From positions 1 through 64,000 of the forward strand of contig QKAN01000158.1 of assembly GCA_003246365.1 (NCBI GenBank): a stretch of DNA of 64,000 nucleotides. Direction: 5' to 3'. This document shows positions 28,231-38,096 of the stretch, piece after piece. This DNA is from Clostridia bacterium. GTDB taxonomy: Bacteria; Bacillota; Clostridia; Christensenellales; CAG-138. Both the position numbers and the translations under genes were made by a program. Under the pieces are notes generated by a model that had not been told where the DNA came from, searched no databases, and saw only the letters and a program-made list of their open reading frames with translations. Each line of letters starts with the position of its first letter. The stretch's first letter is position 1.

Positions 28231-29289
28231 ATGGAAACAAAAAAAGAGGCAGGCATCGGATTTTTTGAGAAATATCTGACGCTGTGGGTGATTCTCTGCA
28301 TGGTTGCGGGCGTGCTGATCGGACGGTTTTTACCGGGGATTCCCGCGTTTCTCGGCAGGTTTACCTATGCGAACGTATCGATTCCGATTGCAATTTTAAT
28401 TTGGTTGATGATCTATCCGATGATGCTTAAGGTGGATTTTCAAAGCATTAAGAACGTAGGAAAAAATCCCAAGGGGCTGTTTGTCACATGGACAACCAAT
28501 TGGCTGATCAAACCGTTTACTATGTTCGGCATCGCGTGGTTGTTTTTCTTTGTGATTTTTAAAACGTTGATTCCGGCGGATCTGGCAAAGGACTATCTTG
28601 CGGGCGCAATCCTGCTCGGCGCTGCGCCATGCACGGCAATGGTGTTTGTGTGGAGCCATCTCACGAAGGGAAATCCTGCGTATACCGTTGTGCAGGTTGC
28701 GACGAACGATCTGATCATTCTTGTTGCGTTTACACCAATTGTTGCGCTGCTACTGGGTATCGGCGGCGTAAAAATCCCATGGGATACACTGTTGCTCTCC
28801 GTTGTGCTGTTTGTGGTAATCCCTTTGGCTGGCGGCGTTATCACACGAACTTCGATCATAAAGCGCCGCGGACTTTCCTATTTTGAAAAAGGGTTTTTAC
28901 CGAAATTCAATCAGGAGACCATCATCGGGCTTTTGCTGACGTTGATCATCATCTTTTCATTCCAGGGAAATGTAATTCTCGAAAACCCACTGCACATTGT
29001 GCTCATCGCGATTCCCTTGATCATCCAGACATTCCTGATTTTCTTTATCGCATACGGCGCAAGCAGGCTGTTTCGATTACCGCACGACATCGCCGCTCCG
29101 GCGGGGATGATCGGCGCTTCCAACTTCTTTGAACTTGCGGTTGCGGTTGCAATTTCGTTGTTCGGAACGTCTTCTCCCGCCGCGCTTGCGACCATCGTAG
29201 GCGTGCTGACGGAAGTGCCGGTGATGCTGATACTGGTCAAAATTGCCAACCGGACAACGCACTGGTTTCCTGCCGAAAACAGCAAATAA
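28231..29289 (+). CDS. acr3: ACR3-family arsenite efflux permease
   Basis: Multi-TM; PMMLKVDF, LLGAAPCTAMVFVWSHLTKGNPAYTVVQVATNDLI, directly after arsR. Confidence 0.92.
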   Translation: METKKEAGIGFFEKYLTLWVILCMVAGVLIGRFLPGIPAFLGRFTYANVSIPIAILIWLMIYPMMLKVDFQSIKNVGKNPKGLFVTWTTNWLIKPFTMFGIAWLFFFVIFKTLIPADLAKDYLAGAILLGAAPCTAMVFVWSHLTKGNPAYTVVQVATNDLIILVAFTPIVALLLGIGGVKIPWDTLLLSVVLFVVIPLAGGVITRTSIIKRRGLSYFEKGFLPKFNQETIIGLLLTLIIIFSFQGNVILENPLHIVLIAIPLIIQTFLIFFIAYGASRLFRLPHDIAAPAGMIGASNFFELAVAVAISLFGTSSPAALATIVGVLTEVPVMLILVKIANRTTHWFPAENSK

Positions 29290-29307
29290 ACCGGAAGGAT
29301 GAACCCC

Positions 29308-30960
29308 ATGAAAATCATCATCATAGGCGCGGTCGCCGCCGGAACATCCGCCGCGGCAAAAGCCAGACGAAACAGCGAGGACGCGGAAATCACGGTGTAT
29401 GAAAAAGACAGGTTCATTTCATATTCCGGATGCGGTATGCCGTATTTTCTCGGCGGTGAGGTGGCGCGCGCGGAGGAACTCACCCCGCGCGATCCAGCGT
29501 TTTTTCGAGATAAGTACAACGTAGACATCAGGACTGAGCATGAAGTGCTCTCGGTTTTGCCGGAAACAAAAACCGCCACAATAAAGAATCTGAAAACAGG
29601 AGATGTTTTTACAGACTCATACGATAAGCTTGTGATCGCGACAGGCGCACGCGCGGTTACCCCGCCAATTGCCGGACGAGAGCTGAAGCATGTGTTTACC
29701 CTGCGTGGTATTGGCGATATGCTCCGAATAGAAGCATTTTTAGAAGAGCAGAAACCCAAATCCGCGGCGATTGTCGGAACGGGATTTATCGGTTTGGAGA
29801 TGTGTGAAAATCTCATGCGGCGCGGTATACGGGTTACCCTGCTTGAGAAACTGCCGCAGGTGACACCGGGACTGGACGCGGATGTTGCGGTATATGTGGA
29901 AGAGCATCTGAAAAGCAAAGGTGCATCCGTTCTTACTGGCGTTTCGATCACGCGGATTACGGAACGAGCCGTCGAGCTGGCGGACGGAACAAACATAGAG
30001 GCAGATTTCGTATTGCTCTCTACAGGTGTGCGCCCGAATACTGACCTCGCACAGGCGGCAGGAATCCGCCTTGGAACGACCGGCGCGATTCAGGTGAACG
30101 AACGCATGGAAACCAATCTGCCGGATGTTTTCGCCTGCGGAGATTGCATTGAGCAGTTCCATGTTGTGACAGGAAAACCGGTTTACCGGCCGCTCGGCTC
30201 AACGGCAAACAAAACGGGGCGCATTGCGGGAGACTGCATGACGGGCGGTTCTTTGGCATATCGCGGAACGCTTGGTACAGGCATCTTCCGCGTGATGGGG
30301 CTTGACGTCGGGCAAACGGGACTTACCGAACGGGAAGCGAAGGCGGAGGGATACGACACGGTTGTTTGCCACAATATCAAACCTGCGAAACCGGAGTATC
30401 TCGGCGGAAAAGAAATTGTGATCAAGGCCATAGCCGACCGCATGAGTGGAAGACTTCTCGGCGCGCAGGTGGTTGGACCGGAAGGCGTAGACAAACGGGT
30501 TGACGTGTTCGCAACCGCAATCAGCTTCGGCGCGAAGGCGGAGGATTTGTTTTATCTCGATCTGGCGTATGCGCCTCCGTTTTCAACGACGAAAGACCCG
30601 GTTATGTACACCGGCATGATCCTCGATAACGCGATTCGAGCGCAGCGTCCTTTGATGCAGGCGGAGGAGTTGATTGCGCGACAGGAATCCGGCGAGGATA
30701 TCACCGTAATCGACGCGCGCGTAACGGCACAATATGACAAAGCGCATGTGGATGCTGCTGTCAATATTCCGCATGCGCAGCTTCGCGATGCGGTTGATTC
30801 GCTGGATCGGGATGCGGTCGTCGTGACATATTGCAACAAGGGAACCACGGGCAACGCCGCGCAAAACATTCTGATCAACCGCGGATTCAAACGGGTGTAC
30901 AATCTTTCCGGCGGTATGAACCAATATAAGATGGCGCTAAAATATCTGAAGAAATCTTAG
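29308..30960 (+). CDS. CoA-disulfide reductase-like FAD/NAD oxidoreductase fused to a rhodanese domain
   Basis: IIIGAVAAGTSAAAKARR, SYSGCGMPYFLGG, AIVGTGFIGLEMCENL, FACGDCIE; C-terminal DAR...HVDAAVNIPHAQLR...VVTYCNKGTTGNAA. Confidence 0.88.
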   Translation: MKIIIIGAVAAGTSAAAKARRNSEDAEITVYEKDRFISYSGCGMPYFLGGEVARAEELTPRDPAFFRDKYNVDIRTEHEVLSVLPETKTATIKNLKTGDVFTDSYDKLVIATGARAVTPPIAGRELKHVFTLRGIGDMLRIEAFLEEQKPKSAAIVGTGFIGLEMCENLMRRGIRVTLLEKLPQVTPGLDADVAVYVEEHLKSKGASVLTGVSITRITERAVELADGTNIEADFVLLSTGVRPNTDLAQAAGIRLGTTGAIQVNERMETNLPDVFACGDCIEQFHVVTGKPVYRPLGSTANKTGRIAGDCMTGGSLAYRGTLGTGIFRVMGLDVGQTGLTEREAKAEGYDTVVCHNIKPAKPEYLGGKEIVIKAIADRMSGRLLGAQVVGPEGVDKRVDVFATAISFGAKAEDLFYLDLAYAPPFSTTKDPVMYTGMILDNAIRAQRPLMQAEELIARQESGEDITVIDARVTAQYDKAHVDAAVNIPHAQLRDAVDSLDRDAVVVTYCNKGTTGNAAQNILINRGFKRVYNLSGGMNQYKMALKYLKKS

Positions 30961-31022
30961 AATACCATATGTGGTAATCATGATTGATTCATCTAGCGTT
31001 GAATAAGACATTAAAGATCAAC

Positions 31023-31060
31023 AAAAAAACGGATCCCGATTTTTTGCGGGATCCGTTTTT
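31023..31060. terminator. Rho-independent terminator
   Basis: AACGGATCCCG ... CGGGATCCGTTTTTG. Confidence 0.75.
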
Positions 31061-31093
31061 GTTTGTAAAGTTTGCTATTGTTGTTATCGATTC

Positions 31094-31981
31094 TTAGGTG
31101 ATGGATGCCGCATAGATTTCGTCGATCGATTTGGCGAGCGTCGCGTTAAACTCCGCGTCGGTTTGGTTCGCAAACAATCCTTCCGCAAGTGCGCGGGAGA
31201 AGCTCGCGATCAAGCCCGGGTTGTGTGCCAGTCGGGCGTCGGCTTCCGCCTGCGAATATCCGCCGGAGAGAGCTACCACGCGTAGTATATGCGGATGCTG
31301 AATCAGGTCGGTATAAAATCCGTCCACCGTCGGAATGGAGAGTTTCAGCATCACCTGTGTTCCCACAGGGAGTGCGTCAAGATGCTTGAGGATGTTCTGT
31401 TTGAGCAATTCTTCCGACTGCGCTTTATCCGCGCTGTTGATGTCAACTTCCGGTTCGATAATCGGCATCAGTCCTGCATCCAGAATCTGTTTACCATAGG
31501 CAAACTGCTGATCGACGACCGCCGCAATTCCATCGGGCGTAGCCTGCTTGATAACCGAGCGCATTTTTGTGCCGAAGATATTCCGCTCTGTTGCGCGTTT
31601 TAGTAAAGCATCCAATCCGGTAATCGGTTTCATCAGTTGCACGCCGCCTTCCAACGCGGCAAGGCCAAGGTCTACCTTAAGAAACGGAACGACACCTTTT
31701 TTCTGCCAGAGGTAATCCGCCGTATACATGCCTTCCACTTTTCGATCCATCGTCTGCTCGAACAGGATTGCACCGAGGATATGCTCGCTGGTGAAGGCGG
31801 GACTCGTTACAATTCTGGTACGCATCTGGTGTACGAGATCAAACATCTCGTCTTCGTTATGATACGAATCAGGGGAAACACCATAATGTTCCAGCGCTTT
31901 GGGTGTGCTGCCGCCGCTCTGATCCAGCGCCGCCAAAAAACCCTTGCCTGTGCGTATGCGCTCTGTCTGTTTGCTGTCCAT
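31094..31981 (-). CDS. fda: Class I fructose-bisphosphate aldolase
   Basis: [78 protein letters not shown]. Confidence 0.92.
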   Translation of the reverse strand: MDSKQTERIRTGKGFLAALDQSGGSTPKALEHYGVSPDSYHNEDEMFDLVHQMRTRIVTSPAFTSEHILGAILFEQTMDRKVEGMYTADYLWQKKGVVPFLKVDLGLAALEGGVQLMKPITGLDALLKRATERNIFGTKMRSVIKQATPDGIAAVVDQQFAYGKQILDAGLMPIIEPEVDINSADKAQSEELLKQNILKHLDALPVGTQVMLKLSIPTVDGFYTDLIQHPHILRVVALSGGYSQAEADARLAHNPGLIASFSRALAEGLFANQTDAEFNATLAKSIDEIYAASIT

Positions 31982-32112
31982 CGCAATGCCTCCTTCGTTT
32001 ATTTTGAATATCGAATGGTATTGAACCATTGAATTACAAAAGCTTTGCTCTATGAACATATCATAGTTTGCATCAATCTACATCGTCAGTGACAGAATTA
32101 CAACGCTGGTTC

Positions 32113-33369
32113 TTAAAACGAGCTGATCAAAAGTACGACGTTGAGCGCGGTTACGATCAATCCGATGCTCCAGAGAACGATTTTACCTATCTTGGAATTG
32201 GCATATTTGCCCATTACCTTCTTGGATGACGTGAGATAAATCAGCGCGAAAATCGTAATCGGTAGTTGCACGCTTAAGAGCATCTGCGAATAAATCAGCC
32301 CGTCGAACGGAGACTTAATCAAAAAGATCACCAGCGTCGCGGGAACCATGGTCAGCAGAACGCCGACCTTGGTATGCTTGTCCTTAATATCGTATGGTTC
32401 GGAGAAGATACCCGCGAAGATGCTGCCGCCCGCCATGCCAGCCGTGATGCTGGAGGAGAGACCGGCGAACAGAAGCGCAATTGCAAAAACGATACTTGCG
32501 GCGTTGCCGAGCAAGGGCTTTAGCATTTGCTCTGCTTGCGCGAGATCCGTTACAACCGTGCTCGTGGAGAAAAAAGTTGCCGCCGCCATCAGAATCATGG
32601 CGCTGTTAATCGCCCAGCCGATGATCATGGAAATCAGCGTATCGCCGAACTCGTATTTCAACTGCTGCTGAATGACGGATTCGTCCTGCAAATTCCATTG
32701 CCTGCTCTGGATGACTTCCGAGTGCAGATACAGATTGTGCGGCATAACGACCGCGCCGAGCACACTCATGATAACCAGCATCGCGCCTTTCGGGAACGCG
32801 GGAACCACCCAACCGACCGCTGCGGAAGCCCAGTCCGTGTTGATGATACAGAGCTCAAACAGAAACGAAAGACCGATGAGCGAGACAAAACCGATGATGA
32901 TTTTTTCGATTTTCCGGTAAGAGTTTGTAAATTGCAGGGTCAGCGCCACCGCGAGCACGAGCACCGCGCCAAGTTTGAGCGGCAGATGAAACAGCATGTT
33001 TAGCGCGATAGCCGCACCCATAATCTCCGCAAGCGCGGTGGAAATTGCAGCGCCGACCGATGTGAGCAAAACGAAATTGCGTATTCCGGGACGCATATAC
33101 TCCGTTGCCGCTTCGGAGAGGCACTTACCGGTTACGATGCCGAGATGCGCCGCGTTGTGCTGCAAAACGATCAACATAAAGGTGGACAGCGTCACCATCC
33201 AAAGCAGCGTATAGCCGTATTGCGAACCGGCGGCTATGTTGGACGCCCAGTTTCCGGGATCGATAAAACCAACCGTCACCAAGAGCCCGGGCCCGAGATA
33301 TTTTAAAAATGCCGCCGCTTTATGATCACGCTTGTGCGGTTTAAAAAACGATTTCCATTTTTCTTCCAT
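32113..33369 (-). CDS. mntH: Nramp-family divalent metal transporter
   Basis: GPGLLVTVGFIDPGNWASNIAAGSQYGYTLLWMV; VVMPHNLYLHSE; multi-TM. Confidence 0.92.
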   Translation of the reverse strand: MEEKWKSFFKPHKRDHKAAAFLKYLGPGLLVTVGFIDPGNWASNIAAGSQYGYTLLWMVTLSTFMLIVLQHNAAHLGIVTGKCLSEAATEYMRPGIRNFVLLTSVGAAISTALAEIMGAAIALNMLFHLPLKLGAVLVLAVALTLQFTNSYRKIEKIIIGFVSLIGLSFLFELCIINTDWASAAVGWVVPAFPKGAMLVIMSVLGAVVMPHNLYLHSEVIQSRQWNLQDESVIQQQLKYEFGDTLISMIIGWAINSAMILMAAATFFSTSTVVTDLAQAEQMLKPLLGNAASIVFAIALLFAGLSSSITAGMAGGSIFAGIFSEPYDIKDKHTKVGVLLTMVPATLVIFLIKSPFDGLIYSQMLLSVQLPITIFALIYLTSSKKVMGKYANSKIGKIVLWSIGLIVTALNVVLLISSF

Positions 33370-33462
33370 AACTATTTTGACCTTTTTAACTACAGTTTAA
33401 TCGCTTGAATAATTAACAACAGTATAGCACACAGTTGTAAACCGCTGAACTGCACAATAAAT

Positions 33463-33488
33463 ATAGGGCTATACAAGTATAACCCTAT
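33463..33488 (-). promoter_or_regulatory. 26-bp inverted repeat upstream of the Nramp gene
   Basis: ATAGGGCTATAC-aa-GTATAACCCTAT; one mismatch across the arms. Confidence 0.5.
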
Positions 33489-33604
33489 CAGAATGCGTAA
33501 TCGTTTGATTGAAACCGGTTGGTAATAGTTGATTAGAAATTGAGTGCCTGCACACCGGACGAATACAGATAAATTCCATTATCGTCCGGCTGACCAGAAA
33601 GCAA

Positions 33605-34747
33605 TCAGCGATCCATCATCCGGCGCAGGAACGGTACCTTCACCTGAATCGCGCTTTCCGGACAGATCTCCTGACAGCAGAAACAACGAATACAACGGTT
33701 ATAATCGTAACTTGGCGGATTTTGTTTGTTGCCGTCGTGCCAGTCGACCGCCTTGGGGGTAACCGGACACATCTTGACGCAGAGCCCGCATTTCACGCAA
33801 CGCTCACCCATGATATACGGTCTGGGCGTAATTGCGTTTTTAATAACGTTCGGCTGTTTTCGTTTGCTGCTTTGCTGTTCCGGTTCTCTTCTTACGTTAA
33901 AGTCTTTCGCGATGAACGTTTCAATCGGGTCGCCCAGGAGCCGGATGTCCTCATCCAGATAGGTTCCAGCGCCCATCTCCAGACCGGCTTGGTTCGTTAG
34001 AACCAGCGAGGGATCGAGATTCATCAATCGGCACATCGTCGCATCCAGCGCGATCGGGTCGGTTGAAAACAGCAGAACGTTCATTGCTCTCGGCGTTCCG
34101 CCGCGCGGACCGTTGCCCTCCATCGCCATGATGCCGTCCATCACATACAGCCTTGGATGGATGCAGGTGTTTAAATCGATCAGCATTTTCGCGAACTCGT
34201 ATGCGCTCGGCAGCTTCACATGAAATTCGCCTTTCAGCGCGCCGGGAATACAGCCAAACTGGTTTTTGACCGCGCCGGTGACCCGCTGAAACGCATGCGT
34301 TTTCATCTTGGGGAGACTGACGACGCCATCTTGAGATAATACGGCGTTGGAAAGAAAGAATTTTTTGTTCTGCTGCCCTTCGGCATAATGAACGTCTTGT
34401 CCGTTGTGAAAATCCGCCAGCGGAATATGGAGCGCTTCCGCGACATCTGCTGCGCCGGTGCGCTTTGCTGCCGTTTCGGGCGATTGGAACCCCGGCGAGT
34501 CGCCATAGGAAAGCTGGCCGCCTTCGCGCAGCAACACTTCGGCAACCGCGCGGAACACGGACGGATGCGTTGTGACGCATTTTTCCGGCGGATCTGCGGA
34601 AAGCCAGTTGAGTTTCAACAGTATTTTTTCGTTCGGCTGGACAAATTTGCTTGCGCCGCCGAGAAGGCCGACGCCGCGTTCAACCGCAGACAAAACTGCG
34701 GAAGGATCGTAACTATTGCAACTGACGATTGCCACTTCAGATTTCAT
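33605..34747 (-). CDS. DUF362 protein with 4Fe-4S ferredoxin domain
   Basis: NEKILLKLNWLSADPPEKCVTTHPSVFRAVAEVL..YGDSPGF; CVKCGLCVKMCPVTP and CIRCFCCQEICPESAI clusters. Confidence 0.9.
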   Translation of the reverse strand: MKSEVAIVSCNSYDPSAVLSAVERGVGLLGGASKFVQPNEKILLKLNWLSADPPEKCVTTHPSVFRAVAEVLLREGGQLSYGDSPGFQSPETAAKRTGAADVAEALHIPLADFHNGQDVHYAEGQQNKKFFLSNAVLSQDGVVSLPKMKTHAFQRVTGAVKNQFGCIPGALKGEFHVKLPSAYEFAKMLIDLNTCIHPRLYVMDGIMAMEGNGPRGGTPRAMNVLLFSTDPIALDATMCRLMNLDPSLVLTNQAGLEMGAGTYLDEDIRLLGDPIETFIAKDFNVRREPEQQSSKRKQPNVIKNAITPRPYIMGERCVKCGLCVKMCPVTPKAVDWHDGNKQNPPSYDYNRCIRCFCCQEICPESAIQVKVPFLRRMMDR

Positions 34748-34974
34748 GCTTGTGTATCCTCGATTCAGAGTATTCAAAATCAAAGCCGATTATCCAACTC
34801 GCGCTACAAGCGGACGTGCGGAAAGAGCAGCTTTCATAAAGTAATAGTAAGACACAGCAGACGAAAACGCCACCTATTTTTATTGATGACAAAACTATAG
34901 AGAAAATAAGCGATGCCTTTTTCAAGCATTTCTGTCAATCAGTTAAGCTATTGCAATTAAAAATCAGATTAATT

Positions 34975-35032
34975 ATTGACATATGCCGATAATGGTTTTA
35001 TACTTAACACGTAATTGACATATGCCAATAAT
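34975..35032 (+). promoter_or_regulatory. Promoter with two palindromic operators before the DUF134 gene
   Basis: TTGACA (34976-34981)-N17-TATACT (34999-35004); ATTGACATATGCCGAT (34975-34990) and ATTGACATATGCCAAT (35014-35029). Confidence 0.65.
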
Positions 35033-35113
35033 ATCTTCAAGTGGAGCAATCAACTGCTTCGAGTCATTTAAGATGAACAGATACGATAGCAACAAATAAA
35101 GGAGGCGCAAATC

Positions 35114-35545
35114 ATGCCGAGACCGGTGAAATGGAGACGGGTTTGTTGCATGCCCGACAACAGCCGATATGGCCCGCTCGACAAGCAGATTGATGAAAGA
35201 AACGTCGTTTTTATGTCTGTCGACGAATACGAAGCAATCCGTTTAATCGACGCAGAAGGCTGCACGCAAGAGGAATGCGCCGAGCAAATGAATGTTTCGC
35301 GCTCAACAGTGCAGAGCATTTATGACAGCGCAAGAAAAAAACTAGCCGCTTCGCTGATTGACGGAAGCATGCTTCGCATTGAAGGCGGCGAATTTCGGCT
35401 TTGCGACGGAGTATCCCGCTGGTGCGGCAGCCGTTGCCAAAAACATCACCATGGAAGAAGATGTTCCTTCAATCCGGAATATGAACTGCAAACAAAGAAA
35501 ATTGAAACGGAGAAAAACGATGAGAATAGCAATACCGACGAATGA
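35114..35545 (+). CDS. DUF134 family HTH protein
   Basis: MPRPVKWRRVCCMP..FMSVDEYEAIRLIDAEGCTQEECAEQMNVSRSTVQSIYDSARKKLA. Confidence 0.92.
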   Translation: MPRPVKWRRVCCMPDNSRYGPLDKQIDERNVVFMSVDEYEAIRLIDAEGCTQEECAEQMNVSRSTVQSIYDSARKKLAASLIDGSMLRIEGGEFRLCDGVSRWCGSRCQKHHHGRRCSFNPEYELQTKKIETEKNDENSNTDE

Positions 35546-35885
35546 ACAATCGATGGATTCGGAAGTATGTCCGTCTTTCGGGCGTGCGCCATACTTTTTA
35601 TTTTTTAACAGCGTAACGGAAGAGACCTATTTTTTGGATAATTCGGCTGTTGCTAGCCAAGGCGGCGCAGGAATCCGCGCCGCGCAGGTGCTTGCAGATC
35701 ACGGTGTGAACGCGCTGATTACGCCAAGATGCGGCGAAAACGCCGAGGAAGTTCTTAGAAAAGCAGAGGTGTTTGTCTACCGGGCAATTCCCGGAACCGC
35801 GCGGCAAAACATTGACGCTCTGCTGGAGAACCAGATTTCTTTGCTGAGAGAGTTTCATCCGGGATTTCATGGACATGAGGCATAA
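35520..35885 (+). CDS. NifX/NifB-C-like dinitrogenase iron-molybdenum cofactor family protein
   Basis: MRIAIPTNEQSMDSEVCPSFGRAPYFLFF..GGAGIRAAQVLADHGVNALITPRCGENAEEVL. Confidence 0.85.
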   Translation: MRIAIPTNEQSMDSEVCPSFGRAPYFLFFNSVTEETYFLDNSAVASQGGAGIRAAQVLADHGVNALITPRCGENAEEVLRKAEVFVYRAIPGTARQNIDALLENQISLLREFHPGFHGHEA

Positions 35886-36756
35886 AAGCGCAAAAATTGC
35901 GGTTTTAAGCGGCAAAGGCGGAACGGGAAAAACGCTGGTTTCTGTGAATCTGGCTGCTGTTGCAGGTGAGGCTGTGTACATTGATTGCGATGTGGAAGAG
36001 CCGAACGGACATCTGTTTTTTCAGCCGGAAATATCGCTCGAGGAAACGGTTTCCGTCAAGATTCCTTTTGTGGATGAAAACCGCTGTATTGGCTGTCGGA
36101 AATGCGTAGATTTTTGCAAATTCAATGCGTTCGCATTCGTAAAAAATAGACCGCTTTTGTTTCAAGAAGTGTGCCATTCCTGCGGCGGCTGTGCGTTGCT
36201 TTGCCCGGAAGGTGCAATTACCGAAGTGGATCAGAATGTCGGATTTCTGCGCGAAGGCAAATCGGAAAATGTATGGGTTCGTACGGGAACGATGAACGCC
36301 GGAGAAGCATCCGGTATTCCGATCATAAAAAAACTGCTCTCCCAGACAACAACTTCGCAAAACGGTCCCGTTTTCATCGACTGTCCGCCGGGCAGCGCAT
36401 GCAGCGTTATGGAAAGCATCAAAGATGCAGATTTTTGTATTCTGGTTGCGGAGCCGACAGTGTTTGGCGTGCACAATTTGAATATGGTTCGCGAACTTGC
36501 CGACGTTTTTCAAAAACCTTATGGCGTAGTACTCAATAAGTGCTTATATGAAGCGAATCCAGCGGAACAATACTGCGTGGAGCATGGCATTTCTATTTTA
36601 GGGCGGATTCCCTTTGACAGCGAACTAGGATTGATGAACGCAGACGCAAAAGTTGTTGCGCGCGAACGCCCGCAATATCGGGCGCTGTTTTCCGAGTTGC
36701 TGAAAACTGTGTTAGAGGAGGTGCGGCATGAAACAGCTGTTGATCCTCAGCGGTAA
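35869..36756 (+). CDS. MinD/Mrp-like ATPase with inserted ferredoxin domain, copy 1
   Basis: VLSGKGGTGKTLVSVNLA; CIGCRKCVDFCKFNA and CHSCGGCALLCPEGAI; FIDCPPGSACSVM. Confidence 0.9.
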   Translation: MDMRHKSAKIAVLSGKGGTGKTLVSVNLAAVAGEAVYIDCDVEEPNGHLFFQPEISLEETVSVKIPFVDENRCIGCRKCVDFCKFNAFAFVKNRPLLFQEVCHSCGGCALLCPEGAITEVDQNVGFLREGKSENVWVRTGTMNAGEASGIPIIKKLLSQTTTSQNGPVFIDCPPGSACSVMESIKDADFCILVAEPTVFGVHNLNMVRELADVFQKPYGVVLNKCLYEANPAEQYCVEHGISILGRIPFDSELGLMNADAKVVARERPQYRALFSELLKTVLEEVRHETAVDPQR

Positions 36757-37594
36757 AGGCGGAACGGGAAAAACCACGCTGGCAAGCGCATTTGTTCGTC
36801 TTTCGCAAGCAAAGGCGTATGCCGATTGCGACGTGGATGCGCCGAACCTGCACCTAGTGCTGGCGCAGGAAAAGAAACCGAGCAAAATGGATTATTACGG
36901 CATGCCAAAGGCAAAAATCGAACAGGATCGATGTATCGCCTGCGGCCAATGTATGGAACATTGCAGATTCCAGGCGATATCCGATGAAAACGGATATTCG
37001 GTGAATCTATTTGCCTGCGAGGGCTGCGGCGTTTGCGAGGCTGTTTGCCCGGCAAATGCGATTATGATGCAGCCGGTAATCGCCGGGGAACAAATGCTGT
37101 ATGCCGATGATGAGGCTGTTTTTTCAACGGCGCGGCTCAACATGGGAAACGGCACCACCGGCAAGCTGGTAACCGAGGTTAAAAAACAGATGCTTGCCGC
37201 GAGCAGCCCGAACGCGCCGCTTGCAATTATTGACGGTTCGCCGGGAATCGGCTGCCCTGTAATCGCGTCGATGAGCGGCGTGACCATGACGCTGATTGTT
37301 GCGGAACCTTCCGTATCGGGTATCAGCGATATGGAGCGAATTCTTCATACTGCCGGGATATTCAAAACGCCTGTTTGTGTCTGCGTCAACAAAGCCGACA
37401 CAAATAAAGCCGCGGCAGATCGAATTGAACAATTTTGCCGGGATCGCGCTTTGCCTTTTGTCGGAAGAATTCCATATGATCCCGAAGCGGTAAAAGCGAT
37501 CAACAGCGGGTTGACGGTGGTGGATATCAAGTGTCCAGCCGGAGATGCCGTGCGCGTCGTGTTTTCGGAAGTGATGCGCCAACTCGGTATATAA
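36728..37594 (+). CDS. MinD/Mrp-like ATPase with inserted ferredoxin domain, copy 2
   Basis: ILSGKGGTGKTTLASAF; CIACGQCMEHCRFQAI and CEGCGVCEAVCPANAI; IIDGSPGIGCPVIASM; overlaps copy 1 by 29 nt. Confidence 0.9.
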   Translation: MKQLLILSGKGGTGKTTLASAFVRLSQAKAYADCDVDAPNLHLVLAQEKKPSKMDYYGMPKAKIEQDRCIACGQCMEHCRFQAISDENGYSVNLFACEGCGVCEAVCPANAIMMQPVIAGEQMLYADDEAVFSTARLNMGNGTTGKLVTEVKKQMLAASSPNAPLAIIDGSPGIGCPVIASMSGVTMTLIVAEPSVSGISDMERILHTAGIFKTPVCVCVNKADTNKAAADRIEQFCRDRALPFVGRIPYDPEAVKAINSGLTVVDIKCPAGDAVRVVFSEVMRQLGI

Positions 37595-37673
37595 CTATGA
37601 AAGCAATTTAGGTATTGCGAACTATCCCGTTTTGCGGGGTTCGAATATATTAAAAAAAACGGAGGTCAATCAT

Positions 37674-38030
37674 ATGAGAATTGCAGTAGCCAGCGAAGGA
37701 AGTTTCGTGACGGGGCATTTTGGACATTGCGACAGTTTTACGATATTTGATGCGGAAAACGGCGCGATCGTTAAACAAGAGTCGATTCCAAATCCCGGAC
37801 ACAGACCCGGATTTCTGCCAAACTTTCTTGCCGACCGCGGTGTGAATGTCATCATCAGCGGAGGCATGGGCGGCGGCGCGGTAGAAATCTTTAACGAACG
37901 AAATGTTGAGGTCATTGTCGGCGCTTCCGGCGAGGCGAAAGCAGCCGTTGAAGCATACCTGAAAGGAGACCTGAAAACGACAGGCTCCGTATGCCACGAA
38001 CACCAGCATCACGGTGAGTGCCACGGCTAA
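37674..38030 (+). CDS. NifX-like family protein with His-rich tail
   Basis: MRIAVASEGSFVTGHFGHCDSFTIFD..GGMGGGAVEIFNERNVEVIVGASGEAKAAVEAYLKGDL..CHEHQHHGECHG. Confidence 0.85.
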   Translation: MRIAVASEGSFVTGHFGHCDSFTIFDAENGAIVKQESIPNPGHRPGFLPNFLADRGVNVIISGGMGGGAVEIFNERNVEVIVGASGEAKAAVEAYLKGDLKTTGSVCHEHQHHGECHG

Positions 38031-38061
38031 AAACAAAATTAAATAGTATAAAATGTTACAT

Positions 38062-38096
38062 GCTAACGGCGAATATTTTATTTGCCGTTAGCTTTT
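38062..38096 (+). terminator. Rho-independent terminator
   Basis: GCTAACGGC ... GCCGTTAGCTTTTCTTTT. Confidence 0.8.
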
